A stretch of 64,000 nt of DNA, taken from contig NZ_CP063401.1 in the NCBI RefSeq assembly GCF_021729885.1, positions 2,286,501 through 2,350,500 of the forward strand, written 5' to 3'. The position numbers and the translations under genes are program-made. The notes under the pieces are model-generated. The model was not told the origin of the DNA. It did no database searches and saw nothing but the letters and a program-made list of their open reading frames with translations. This document shows positions 34,542 through 43,008 of this stretch, piece after piece; within the stretch, counting starts at the first letter, position 1; every line of letters starts with the position of its first letter. The stretch is from Devosia sp. SL43 (GTDB lineage Bacteria; Pseudomonadota; Alphaproteobacteria; Rhizobiales; Devosiaceae).

Positions 34542-35782
34542 CACTCCGCCGCCGATTTCTGCCCCGTCCCGAACTTGCGCTCGATATAGTCCGCAACCAT
34601 CACCTTGAACTGGTCGGCCACATCGGCGCCGCGCAAAGTCGCAACCTTTTCGCCATCGACAAACACCGGTGCAGCCGGGGTTTCACCCGTGCCGGGGAGA
34701 GAGATGCCGATATTGGCGTGCTTGCTCTCGCCGGGGCCGTTGACGATGCAGCCCATCACGGCCACCGACAGCGTTTCCACGCCCGGATAGCGTTCCTTCC
34801 AGTCGGGCATTGAGGCCGTCAGGTGATCCTGGATATCCTTGGCCAGATGCTGGAATGTGTCGGACGTGGTGCGGCCGCAGCCAGGGCACGCCGCGACAAC
34901 AGGCAGGAACTGGCGGAAGCCCATGGTCTGCAGCAGCTCCTGCGCCACCTTGACCTCGGTGGTGCGATCGCCGCCCGGCTCGGGTGTCAGCGAGATGCGG
35001 ATGGTGTCGCCAATGCCCTGCTGCATCAGGATGCCGAGCGCCGCCGACGAGGCCACGACGCCCTTGGTGCCCATGCCGGCTTCGGTGAGGCCCAGATGCA
35101 GCGCATAGTCGCAGCGGGCGGCGAGATCCTGATAGACCGCGATCAGGTGCTGGACGTCGCTGACCTTGGTCGAGAGGATGATCTTGTCGCGCCCCATGCC
35201 GAGCTCTTCGGCGCGGCGGGCAGATAGCAATGCCGACTGGATGATCGCCTCGCGCTGCACGGCGGCGGCCGAAATCGGCGTTGCGGAGGCGGCATTCTCG
35301 TCCATCAGCTTGGTCAGCAATTCCTCGTCGAGCGAACCCCAGTTCACCCCGATACGGACCGGCTTATTATACTTGTTGGCGATCTCGATCAGCGTCGAGA
35401 ACTGCGTATCGCGCTTGGCCTTGAAGCCGACATTGCCCGGATTGATGCGGTACTTGGCCAAGGCCTCGGCGCAGGCCGGGTGATCGGTCAGCAGCTTGTG
35501 GCCGATATAGTGGAAATCGCCCACCAGCGGCACGTCATAGCCCAGGACGGCAAGCCGATCGCGGATGATCGGCACCGCGGCCGCGCTCTCGTCGCGGTCG
35601 ACCGTGATGCGCACGATTTCCGAACCGGCGCGCGCCAGTTGCATCACCTGCTTGACCGTCGCATCGATATCGGCGGTATCGGTATTGGTCATCGACTGGA
35701 CGACGACGGGCGCCCCACCGCCAACCATTACGCCGCCGACACTGACGCCTACCGAATGCCTGCGCGGCGCTGGACCGGACAT
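34541..35782 (-). CDS. ispG: 4-hydroxy-3-methylbut-2-enyl-diphosphate synthase
   Basis: Iron-sulfur enzyme of the MEP isoprenoid pathway, 413 aa, converting MEcPP to HMBPP. It has the N-terminal '[14 protein letters not shown]', 'RINPGNVG', and the [4Fe-4S] Cys motifs CPGCGRT and CIVNGPGE near the C-terminus. ATG 35782 is chosen because '[14 protein letters not shown]' matches the family start, and AGAGGTAG precedes it; a long upstream open frame is spurious. The papain-like gene downstream overlaps the stop. Confidence 0.96.
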   Translation of the reverse strand: MSGPAPRRHSVGVSVGGVMVGGGAPVVVQSMTNTDTADIDATVKQVMQLARAGSEIVRITVDRDESAAAVPIIRDRLAVLGYDVPLVGDFHYIGHKLLTDHPACAEALAKYRINPGNVGFKAKRDTQFSTLIEIANKYNKPVRIGVNWGSLDEELLTKLMDENAASATPISAAAVQREAIIQSALLSARRAEELGMGRDKIILSTKVSDVQHLIAVYQDLAARCDYALHLGLTEAGMGTKGVVASSAALGILMQQGIGDTIRISLTPEPGGDRTTEVKVAQELLQTMGFRQFLPVVAACPGCGRTTSDTFQHLAKDIQDHLTASMPDWKERYPGVETLSVAVMGCIVNGPGESKHANIGISLPGTGETPAAPVFVDGEKVATLRGADVADQFKVMVADYIERKFGTGQKSAAE

Positions 35783-35908
35783 ATCGCTACCTCTGCCTAC
35801 CTGATGACGACACATAAGCCTCTGAGGTTGAGCGCGCAATATTGCCGGAGCATGTCGATGTTTTGCCACCCGGTTCGTTGTTGCTATGAATGGAGCGAGG
35901 AGACCGCC

Positions 35909-36118
35909 ATGACCTTCCAGGCTTATATCGACAATATCGAAAAACAGACCGGCGTCGGCGCCGATGAATGGGTGAACCTGGCCAGGGCCAAGGGCCTGAC
36001 CGCGCCCGGCACCAAGGCAACGCCGATCACCGACTGGCTCAAGGCCGAGTATAAGCTGGGTCATGGCCATGCCATGGCCGTGGTGAAGCTGCTTCGTGAT
36101 CGCGGTGAATTGACATGA
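35909..36118 (+). CDS. DUF4287 small protein
   Basis: A 69-aa protein with the pattern of DUF4287: '[14 protein letters not shown]', '[10 protein letters not shown]', '[20 protein letters not shown]'. The function is unknown. GAGGAG precedes ATG 35909. The stop overlaps the start of the GH43 gene (ATGA), so they are coupled. The partnership of this domain with a glycosidase is unexpected and may be only positional. Confidence 0.85.
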   Translation: MTFQAYIDNIEKQTGVGADEWVNLARAKGLTAPGTKATPITDWLKAEYKLGHGHAMAVVKLLRDRGELT

Positions 36119-37083
36119 TGCGCTTCGGGCTGGCGCTGGCCGCAGCGCTGTTCGTCGCCCCTGTTTTCGCACAGGGCCTGACTGGCAACATCGCTATCCA
36201 CGACCCGACGATTGCTGTGCTCGACGACGGCTTTGCCTCCTTCGCCACCGGCGTCGAAGGCTCGAGCGACGGTGGGCAGATTCGCACCAAGACGTCGCCA
36301 GACGGCATCGACTGGCAGGAGGCCGGCGCTCTTCCGGGCAAGATGCCGCAATGGGTCATCGACATCTTCGGCTACCCGCCCAAGAACATCTGGGCCCCAT
36401 CGGTGACCGAGCATGACGGCACCCACTACATGTATTATTCGGTGTCGAGCTTCGGCAAGAATACCAGCGTCATCGGCCTGATGACCAATGACGACCTCAA
36501 GGCCGCGGACCCGACGTCCGGCTGGGTCGATCAGGGTCTGGTGCTGCAATCGGTCGTGTCAGACAATTTCAACGCTATCGACCCTTTCCGCATCGACAGC
36601 GGCGAGCGTGCCTGGCTGACTTATGGCTCCTATTGGCAGGGCATTCGGCTGGTCGAAATCGACCCGGAGAGCGGCATGGTGCTGGAGGGTGCGCAAGCCA
36701 GCTTCATCGCCTCGCGCAAGGGCGACGCTGTGGAAGCCCCGGCCATCCTCGAACACGATGACAAGTTCTACCTCTTCGTCTCGTTCGACGCCTGCTGCCG
36801 CGGCATCAACTCCACCTACCGCATCATGGTCGGCCGCGCCGACACGATCGAGGGGCCTTATCTGGACAAGGACGGTAAGCCGATGCTCGAAGGCGGCGGC
36901 AGCGAACTGGTCAGCACGCAGGACCGCTTCATCGGCCCCGGCGGCCAGGAAGTCTTCCAACGCGATGGCGCGCCTTGGCTGGTGTTTCACTTCTACAACC
37001 GGCTGCAGGGCGGCACGCCGAACCTGTATTTGACGCCAATCGAATGGGAAGACGGCTGGCCGACCATCGCGCCATTGCAATGA
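36115..37083 (+). CDS. Secreted GH43 family glycosidase (arabinanase-like)
   Basis: A 322-aa exported hydrolase with a cleavable signal peptide (VFA-Q). The five-bladed propeller shows the three acidic catalytic positions of GH43: Asp30 in HDPTI, Asp156 in NAIDPF and Glu207 in VEAPAI, with 'NIWAPSV' typical of arabinanases. It probably hydrolyses alpha-1,5-arabinan or related plant polysaccharide in the periplasm or outside. No transporter or other arabinose genes adjoin. It overlaps the DUF4287 gene by 4 nt. Confidence 0.88.
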   Translation: MMRFGLALAAALFVAPVFAQGLTGNIAIHDPTIAVLDDGFASFATGVEGSSDGGQIRTKTSPDGIDWQEAGALPGKMPQWVIDIFGYPPKNIWAPSVTEHDGTHYMYYSVSSFGKNTSVIGLMTNDDLKAADPTSGWVDQGLVLQSVVSDNFNAIDPFRIDSGERAWLTYGSYWQGIRLVEIDPESGMVLEGAQASFIASRKGDAVEAPAILEHDDKFYLFVSFDACCRGINSTYRIMVGRADTIEGPYLDKDGKPMLEGGGSELVSTQDRFIGPGGQEVFQRDGAPWLVFHFYNRLQGGTPNLYLTPIEWEDGWPTIAPLQ

Positions 37084-37133
37084 TGTGATCGCCCCGGCCT
37101 TGAACCATCCCGGCTAAGGACCATTTATCACCC

Positions 37134-37436
37134 ATGATGAACATGCTCCTCCCCCGCCTCGTCCTCTTTCGCAAGGAAGTCGTCCAGCTCTGGAAGGCCT
37201 TCTTCGCGCCCGAAACCCCGCTCTATCTCAAGGCCGCGACACTGTTCACGGCGTTCTATCTGGTCAACCCGATCGACATCATCCCCGATGTCATCCCGTT
37301 CCTCGGCTGGGTCGACGACATCGTGCTGGTGCCACTGATGGTCAGCTGGATCGTGTCGCGCCTGCCGGTCAAGGTGAAGGCCGATCACCGCGAGCGCAAC
37401 GAGCGCACGATTGATGGGCGGGCGCGCCGGCTTTAG
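37134..37436 (+). CDS. YkvA (DUF1232) membrane protein
   Basis: A 100-aa protein of the DUF1232 family: 'YLKAATLFTAFYLVNPIDIIPDVIPFLGWVDDIVLVPLMV' contains the Asn-Pro-x-Asp-x-x-Pro-Asp signature, with one or two membrane-associated helices. Function unknown. ATG 37134 has no clear ribosome binding site; an internal Met at codon 4 is possible. The end of the gene abuts repeat R3b. Confidence 0.88.
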   Translation: MMNMLLPRLVLFRKEVVQLWKAFFAPETPLYLKAATLFTAFYLVNPIDIIPDVIPFLGWVDDIVLVPLMVSWIVSRLPVKVKADHRERNERTIDGRARRL

Positions 37437-37438
37437 GC

Positions 37439-37606
37439 TGCCACGCCTCGTGGTTCGAGGCGCCAAGTGGCGCACCTCACCATGAGGCTACTGGGATACC
37501 GAGCCCAGCCTGTCCGCGACCAAGACCAAGACAAAGACAAAGACAAAGAGTAACCTCATGGTGAGGTGCGAGTTCTTCACGAGCCTCGAACCACGAGGGC
37601 GTGGCA
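37439..37606. repeat. Long inverted-repeat element, family R3, copy b
   Basis: Arms CCACGCCTCGTGGTTCGAGG and CCTCGAACCACGAGGGCGTGG pair with one gap; the inner arms are CACCTCACCATGAGG and CCTCATGGTGAGGTG. The core differs from copy a and holds a hexamer tandem repeat. It lies between two convergent genes (YkvA-like and pyc), as copy a also lies between convergent genes. Confidence 0.85.
37518..37547. repeat. Hexamer tandem repeat GAC(C/A)AA
   Basis: Five consecutive hexamers (GACCAA twice, GACAAA three times) in the loop between the two arms of R3b. It is a purine-rich microsatellite-like run with no coding explanation. Confidence 0.85.
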
Positions 37607-37615
37607 AGGTGAAGC

Positions 37616-37638
37616 AAAAAGGCCCGGTCTCCCGGGCC
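37616..37638 (-). terminator. Rho-independent terminator of pyc
   Basis: On the minus strand GGCCCGG-GAGA-CCGGGCC is followed by TTTTTGC. It lies 7 nt after the pyc stop. Confidence 0.85.
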
Positions 37639-37644
37639 TTTCGT

Positions 37645-40600
37645 TTATTCGAACCGGACCAGCAGGTCCTTCGCGTCGATCTGGTCGCCCGGCTTGATCA
37701 GCAGTTCCGCGATCACCCCGTCGACCTCGGCATGGATGGCCGTTTCCATCTTCATCGCCTCGATCGAGCACAGCACGTCGCCGGCCATGACCTTCTGGCC
37801 TTCCTTGACGTTGAGCGTCGAGATGACGCCCGGCATCGGCGCGCCGACCTGCTTGGCATCGCCGAGCGCTGCCTTGGCCCGCACCTTGACCTCGCCGACC
37901 TTGAGGCGATCCGGCACCAGAATGGTGCGCGGCTGGCCGTTGAGGTCGAAGAACACGCGGACCTCGCCCTTTTCATTGGTCGGGGCGCGGCCGAGATATT
38001 GCAGGACCAGCGTCTTGCCCTTCTCGATATCCACGAACAGCTCGTCGCCTTCGGCGAGACCATAGAAATAGACCGGCGTCGGCAGCGCTTCGGTCGGACC
38101 GTAGCGGTCCTGGGTTTTTTCGAAGTCCGAATAGACCTTGGGATACATCAGGTAGGACGCGAGGCGATAATCGTCGATCGGATGCCCAACCTCGTCCGCG
38201 ATCTTCTTGCGCTCGGCTTCGAGATCGATCGGCTTGAGATAGGAGCCGGGACGTTCGGTCAGCGGTTCGCGGCCCTTGAGCACCTTCTTCTGCAGCGCCT
38301 TGGGGAAGCCGCCCGGCGGCTGGCCCAGATCGCCAGCAAAGAAGCCGACGACCGAGTCCGGGAACGCGACATCCCTATTGGGATCTTCGACATCGGCGCG
38401 CTTGAGGCCGGCCGAGACCATGGCCAAAGCCATGTCGCCGACCACCTTGGATGATGGCGTCACCTTGACGATATCGCCGAACATCTGGTTGACGTCGGCA
38501 TAGGTCTGCGCGACCTCGTGCCAGCGCGATTCAAGGCCGAGCGAACGCGCCTGCTCCTTGAGATTGGTAAACTGGCCGCCCGGCATTTCGTGCAGGTACA
38601 CTTCGGACGCACCGCCCTTGAGATCGCTCTCGAAGGCACGATACTGCGTGCGCACCGCCTCCCAGTAGAACGAAATCTGACGGATCGCCTTGGCATCGAG
38701 CCCTGGATCACGGTCGCCGCCGGCCAGAGCCGCGACGATCGAGCCCAGCGTCGGCTGGCTGGTCGTGCCCGAGAGCGCGTCCATTGCCGCGTCGATCGCG
38801 TCCACACCCGCATCCACCGCCGCCAGCACCGTGGCCGAGGCCGCCCCTGACGTATCGTGGGTGTGGAGGTGGATCGGCAGGTTGGTCTCGTTGCGCAAAG
38901 TCGCGATCAACTTCTTGGCGGCAGCAGGCTTGAGCAGGCCGGCCATGTCCTTGAGGCCGAGCACATGCACACCAGCCTTTTCCAGCTCCTGCGCCAAACC
39001 GACATAGTATTTGAGGTCATACTTGGCGCGATCGGGATCGAGCACGTCGCCAGTATAGCAGATGACGCCCTCGGCCACCTTGCCAGCATCGATCACCGCG
39101 TCCAGCGAGACGCGCATATTCTCGACCCAGTTGAGGCAATCGAAGACGCGGAAGATGTCCACGCCACCCTTGGCCGCCTGCTCGACGAAGAACTTGACCA
39201 CATTGTCGGGGTAATTGGTGTAGCCAACGCCATTGGAGCCGCGCAACAGCATCTGCGTCAGGATGTTGGGCGCGCCCTCGCGCACCTTGGCGAGCCGCTC
39301 CCATGGGTCTTCGTTGAGGAAGCGCATCGACACGTCAAAGGTCGCGCCACCCCAGCATTCGAGCGAGAACAGGTTCGGCAGGCCACGGCTATAGGCCTGG
39401 GCGATGCGGGTAATGTCGAAGCTGCGCATGCGAGTCGCCAGCAGCGACTGATGCGCATCGCGCATCGTCGTATCGGTAAACAGCACGCGGGACTGCTTCT
39501 TCATCCACTTTGCCAGCCCTGCCGGGCCGTCACGATCCAGGATCTGCCGGCTGCCCTCGACGACGCTAAGCGCCGGGAATTCCGGCAGCACCGGCGCCGC
39601 GGCTTCGGCCGGCGGACGGGGCCGGTCACGGACCTCAGGATGGCCGTTCACCGTCACGTCGGCGATGTAGCTCAGCAGCTTGGTCGCGCGATCCTTGCGC
39701 GGCTTGAAGTTGAACAGCTCCGGCGTCGTATCGATGAAGCGCGTCGTGTAGCGGTTCTCGACGAAGTCCGGATGGGTGATGATGTTTTCGAGGAAGGCCA
39801 GGTTGGTCTGCACGCCGCGGATGCGGAACTCTCGCAGGGCGCGATGCATGCGGGCGATGGCCTCTTCAGCCGAGGGCGCCCAGCAGGTGACCTTTTCCAG
39901 CAGCGGATCGTAGAAGCGGGTGATGACCGCGCCGGCATAGGCCGTGCCGCCATCGAGGCGCACGCCGAAGCCAGTGGCGCCACGATAGGCGGTAATGCGG
40001 CCATAGTCGGGGATGAAGTTCTGCTCGGGGTCTTCGGTGGTCACACGGCACTGGATGGCATTGCCGTTGAGGTGGATATCCTCCTGCAAAGGCACACCCG
40101 ATTCCGGGGTACCGATGACAGCGCCGTCGAGCAGGTGGATCTGCGCCTTGACGATGTCGATGCCGGTCACTTCCTCGGTGACGGTATGCTCCACCTGGAT
40201 GCGCGGGTTAACTTCGATGAAGTAGAACTTGTCGGTATCGGCATCCATCAGGAATTCGACCGTGCCGGCACCGCGATAGCTGGCAGCATTGCCGAGGCGC
40301 ACCGCCGCGTCGGTCAGCTCCTTGCGCGTTTCGGTGCTTAGGTATGGCGCCGGCGCCCGCTCCACCACCTTCTGGTTGCGCCGCTGCACCGAGCAGTCGC
40401 GCTCGAACAGATGCACCAGATTGCCGTGATCGTCGCCGATCAGCTGCACTTCGACGTGGCGGGCGCGCTCGACCAGCTTCTCGAGATACATCTCGTCCTT
40501 GCCGAACGCAGCCTTGGCCTCGCGCTTGCCTTCACTGACTTCGCTCAGCAGCGAGCTTTCATCCATGATGCGGCGCATGCCGCGACCACCGCCGCCCCAG

Positions 40601-41085
40601 CTCGCCTTGAGCATCAGCGGGTAGCCGATTTCGGCGGCGAGCTTCTTGATCTGCTCGGGGTCATCAGGCAGCGCCTCGGTGGCCGGGACCACCGGCACAT
40701 TGGACGCGATCGCCATATTACGCGCCGCAACCTTGTTGCCGAGGTCGCGCATAGTCTGGGCGCGCGGGCCGATGAAGATAATGCCGGCATCCTCGCAGGC
40801 ATCGACGAACTCCGGCGATTCCGACAGCAGGCCATAGCCGGGATGGATCGCATCGGCCCCCGAAATGCGGGCGATGCGGATATATTCGTCGATCTGGAGG
40901 TAAGCCTCGACTGGGCCCTTGCCCTTGCCGATCAGATAGGCCTCGTCGGCCTTGAACCGGTGCAGCGCCAGCTTGTCCTCTTCGGCATAGGCGGCCACCG
41001 TCTTGAGCCCAAGCTCATTGGCGGCGCGGAACACGCGGATGGCGATTTCGCTGCGGTTGGCGACGAGGATTTTCTTGATGGGCAT
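37645..41085 (-). CDS. pyc: Pyruvate carboxylase
   Basis: Biotin-dependent anaplerotic enzyme forming oxaloacetate from pyruvate and bicarbonate, one 1146-aa polypeptide. The order is: biotin carboxylase domain (about 1-460, starting 'KKILVANRSEIAIRVFRAA', with 'IEVNPRIQVEHTVTEEVTG'), carboxyltransferase domain (about 540-800, 'DTTMRDAHQSLLATRMR'), the PYC/OADA allosteric region, and the biotinyl domain with the biotin lysine in AMKM at about Lys1112. Full length for the family. It has its own terminator downstream. Acetyl-CoA activation is expected from the family but not visible. Confidence 0.98.
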   Translation of the reverse strand: MPIKKILVANRSEIAIRVFRAANELGLKTVAAYAEEDKLALHRFKADEAYLIGKGKGPVEAYLQIDEYIRIARISGADAIHPGYGLLSESPEFVDACEDAGIIFIGPRAQTMRDLGNKVAARNMAIASNVPVVPATEALPDDPEQIKKLAAEIGYPLMLKASWGGGGRGMRRIMDESSLLSEVSEGKREAKAAFGKDEMYLEKLVERARHVEVQLIGDDHGNLVHLFERDCSVQRRNQKVVERAPAPYLSTETRKELTDAAVRLGNAASYRGAGTVEFLMDADTDKFYFIEVNPRIQVEHTVTEEVTGIDIVKAQIHLLDGAVIGTPESGVPLQEDIHLNGNAIQCRVTTEDPEQNFIPDYGRITAYRGATGFGVRLDGGTAYAGAVITRFYDPLLEKVTCWAPSAEEAIARMHRALREFRIRGVQTNLAFLENIITHPDFVENRYTTRFIDTTPELFNFKPRKDRATKLLSYIADVTVNGHPEVRDRPRPPAEAAAPVLPEFPALSVVEGSRQILDRDGPAGLAKWMKKQSRVLFTDTTMRDAHQSLLATRMRSFDITRIAQAYSRGLPNLFSLECWGGATFDVSMRFLNEDPWERLAKVREGAPNILTQMLLRGSNGVGYTNYPDNVVKFFVEQAAKGGVDIFRVFDCLNWVENMRVSLDAVIDAGKVAEGVICYTGDVLDPDRAKYDLKYYVGLAQELEKAGVHVLGLKDMAGLLKPAAAKKLIATLRNETNLPIHLHTHDTSGAASATVLAAVDAGVDAIDAAMDALSGTTSQPTLGSIVAALAGGDRDPGLDAKAIRQISFYWEAVRTQYRAFESDLKGGASEVYLHEMPGGQFTNLKEQARSLGLESRWHEVAQTYADVNQMFGDIVKVTPSSKVVGDMALAMVSAGLKRADVEDPNRDVAFPDSVVGFFAGDLGQPPGGFPKALQKKVLKGREPLTERPGSYLKPIDLEAERKKIADEVGHPIDDYRLASYLMYPKVYSDFEKTQDRYGPTEALPTPVYFYGLAEGDELFVDIEKGKTLVLQYLGRAPTNEKGEVRVFFDLNGQPRTILVPDRLKVGEVKVRAKAALGDAKQVGAPMPGVISTLNVKEGQKVMAGDVLCSIEAMKMETAIHAEVDGVIAELLIKPGDQIDAKDLLVRFE

Positions 41086-41187
41086 ATATATACCGTTCCG
41101 AGCAGGAGGGGTTGAGGACCATGAAGGTCGGCTCAGGTAACTACGGACGGTCAGGACGGTTGCCCGTCACAACCGTCGAATTCAAAT

Positions 41188-41601
41188 CTAGCGGCTGAGA
41201 TGCCCGGCGAGATGGCTCATGTCGTAGCCGGCCTCGGCCGCCTGCGAAATGATCTCGCTTGCATCCGCCTCACCGGCCTGGCTCAGCGCCCACAACGTGG
41301 TCGAGCGCGTCCCCGAACGGCAGAAGCAGAAGACCGGACCGGCGCTCCCCTCGAGCACCGATTTGGTCTTTTCGACCATGTCGGGGGAAACCCCTTCACG
41401 GCCCAGCGGGATGGCATAATAGTCGAGCCCGGCGGCCTTGGCGGCCGCTTCGATATCGGCGCCCGGCGGCTGGTCGGGTGATTCCCCGTCCGGACGATTG
41501 TTGACGATGGCGACGAAACCGGCGGCTTTGAGCGCTGCGACGTCCTGGGGCTGGATCTGCCCTGAAACGCTGACGTGATCGTTGATCCGCTTCAAATCCA
41601 A
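41188..41601 (-). CDS. DUF442/TIGR01244 phosphatase-like protein
   Basis: A 137-aa soluble protein of the TIGR01244 family: 'INDHVSVSGQIQPQDVAALKAAGFVAIVNNRPDGES' start and a Cys/Arg loop CRSGTRS near residue 93, as in tyrosine phosphatase-like and rhodanese-like folds. Related domains occur fused to sulfur dioxygenase-like beta-lactamase proteins, suggesting a role in sulfide oxidation or phosphatase function. The start is TTG 41601 (GGGAG upstream) at the family N-terminus. It lies downstream of the orphan binding protein gene on the same strand. Confidence 0.82.
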   Translation of the reverse strand: MDLKRINDHVSVSGQIQPQDVAALKAAGFVAIVNNRPDGESPDQPPGADIEAAAKAAGLDYYAIPLGREGVSPDMVEKTKSVLEGSAGPVFCFCRSGTRSTTLWALSQAGEADASEIISQAAEAGYDMSHLAGHLSR

Positions 41602-41713
41602 GTCACTACTCCCGCTGCCACGTAAGGCTTCCCCACGCCCCTTATATCCGTCGCCTTGCACAGGACGCAACTGCGACGAAGGTCCGCCTGTCGCGAAGCT
41701 GTCATGCGGCGGT

Positions 41714-42778
41714 CTATGGCGCCCCCGCCCCGACCCAGGCACGCCAGATATCCTCGCGTTCGGCGACGAACTTGTCGGCTATGCCCTCGACCGTCGCGCC
41801 GGGCTCGTTGAGCTGGGCCAGCAGCACATCCATTTCGCGCAGGGGCAGGCTGGTGCGCTGGAAATAGGCGGCGATAGTGGGGATGTCGGTGAACACCCAT
41901 TCGCTGAGTGCCACCACCACGCTTTCGGCTGGAAAGGCACTGGGCACCGGTGTCGGGCAGGCAAGGCGCGCCAGGCACTTGGCGGCTTCTTCCTCATAGG
42001 CGCCCATATCGAGCGCCAGGAAGCTGAACTGCGCCAACACGGCATTGGGCTGCCAGTAATAGAACAGCACCGGCTCGCTTTTGCCCACCGCTTCGGCGAT
42101 CAGCGTATCCATCTCGAACCGGTTGGCCGGCTCGACGATATCAACAAGACCCGACAGGCCATAGGCCGCGATCAGGTTGCGGTTGATTAGCGAACAGCCC
42201 CAGTCGATCGGACAGGAGATGAAACGCACCTTGGCGCCGGCATTGAGCGTCGGCAGCGCTGCGGCCAGCCCGGCGGCTGTGGTCAGCTCTGTATGCGCGG
42301 CTGCAACATAGTCCGGAATGTACCAGCCTTCGAACTGACTCTCGACATAGGTCGGCGTGGCCGGACGCAGCATCTGCGCCTCAACCCCGGCATTCCACAC
42401 TTCGGCGACGCGGGTCGTCCACATTTCGGGCGCCACCGCCGGCTGGCCGGTCGAGCCCATGGACGAGCCGGTGGCCGCCAGATCGCCCGGGGTTACCCGC
42501 ACCTCGCAGCCGAACTCGCGCGCCAGCAGACGCGCATGGATTTCCGCCAGCAGCTCGGCCGATGGCCAGCTCATGCGGGCGATGTTGAAGGGCTGGATGC
42601 CGCATGGCGGCGGCGGCGCGTCCGGATCGACCGGCGCCGCCCCGGCTTCAGTTTCGGCGGGCACCGGCTGACCGGCCGCGTCCTGCGCCTGATCGAGAAC
42701 CGTGATCTGCGCCTGGGCCGGCCCTGCTGCCAGCGCCGCCAAGACCAGCATCGCGCCGCCCCATCGCCATGCCGTCAT
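41714..42778 (-). CDS. Glycine betaine/choline-type ABC substrate-binding protein (OpuAC-like), orphan
   Basis: A 354-aa periplasmic protein with a signal peptide (AQAQ at residues 20-24) followed by a Pro/Ala/Asp-rich linker and an OpuAC-type binding domain. Quaternary-amine binding features include aromatic residues in 'EMWTTRVAEVWNAG', 'FEGWYIPDYV' and 'FYYWQPNAV'. No ABC ATPase or permease of this type is adjacent, so the partners are elsewhere or it has a sensory role. The start ATG 42778 has GGGAGTGG upstream. A TTGATT-N4-AATCAA palindrome lies 73 bp upstream. Confidence 0.82.
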   Translation of the reverse strand: MTAWRWGGAMLVLAALAAGPAQAQITVLDQAQDAAGQPVPAETEAGAAPVDPDAPPPPCGIQPFNIARMSWPSAELLAEIHARLLAREFGCEVRVTPGDLAATGSSMGSTGQPAVAPEMWTTRVAEVWNAGVEAQMLRPATPTYVESQFEGWYIPDYVAAAHTELTTAAGLAAALPTLNAGAKVRFISCPIDWGCSLINRNLIAAYGLSGLVDIVEPANRFEMDTLIAEAVGKSEPVLFYYWQPNAVLAQFSFLALDMGAYEEEAAKCLARLACPTPVPSAFPAESVVVALSEWVFTDIPTIAAYFQRTSLPLREMDVLLAQLNEPGATVEGIADKFVAEREDIWRAWVGAGAP

Positions 42779-42850
42779 GTTATCACCACTCCCGCCCAAG
42801 CCCTTCACTCTATGCAAAAACCTGCCCCGTTAAGCAACAGTCGCGGCGGC

Positions 42851-42866
42851 TTGATTTGCCAATCAA
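42851..42866. promoter_or_regulatory. Palindrome TTGATTTGCCAATCAA, candidate operator
   Basis: A 16-bp inverted repeat in the divergent gap between the orphan binding protein gene and the liv binding protein gene. Thirteen of its 16 bases match the palindrome TTGACTGGCCAGTCAA upstream of livG (48753-48768). TTGA-N8-TCAA symmetry is typical of TetR/GntR-type regulator sites; the regulator is unknown. Confidence 0.5.
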
Positions 42867-43008
42867 AACCCGGTGACTCCGGCTTAACAAATGTGCAACA
42901 GTCGCCGCCAGCGGGGCGCGGGTTGCGCCCCCTTTATCGCGTTGTTCCGTATGGAAGACTGGCTCATGCAAGAGCCGCCCCACGGAATGACCCAGCAGAG
43001 GGACGTAA

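Noticed and set aside
37518..37547. Tandem hexamers as a CRISPR-like array
   Set aside because: Unit length 6 nt without spacers; a microsatellite inside R3b.
38857..40341. 494-codon plus-strand frame within pyruvate carboxylase
   Set aside because: Antisense to the best-supported gene of the window; no recognisable motif.
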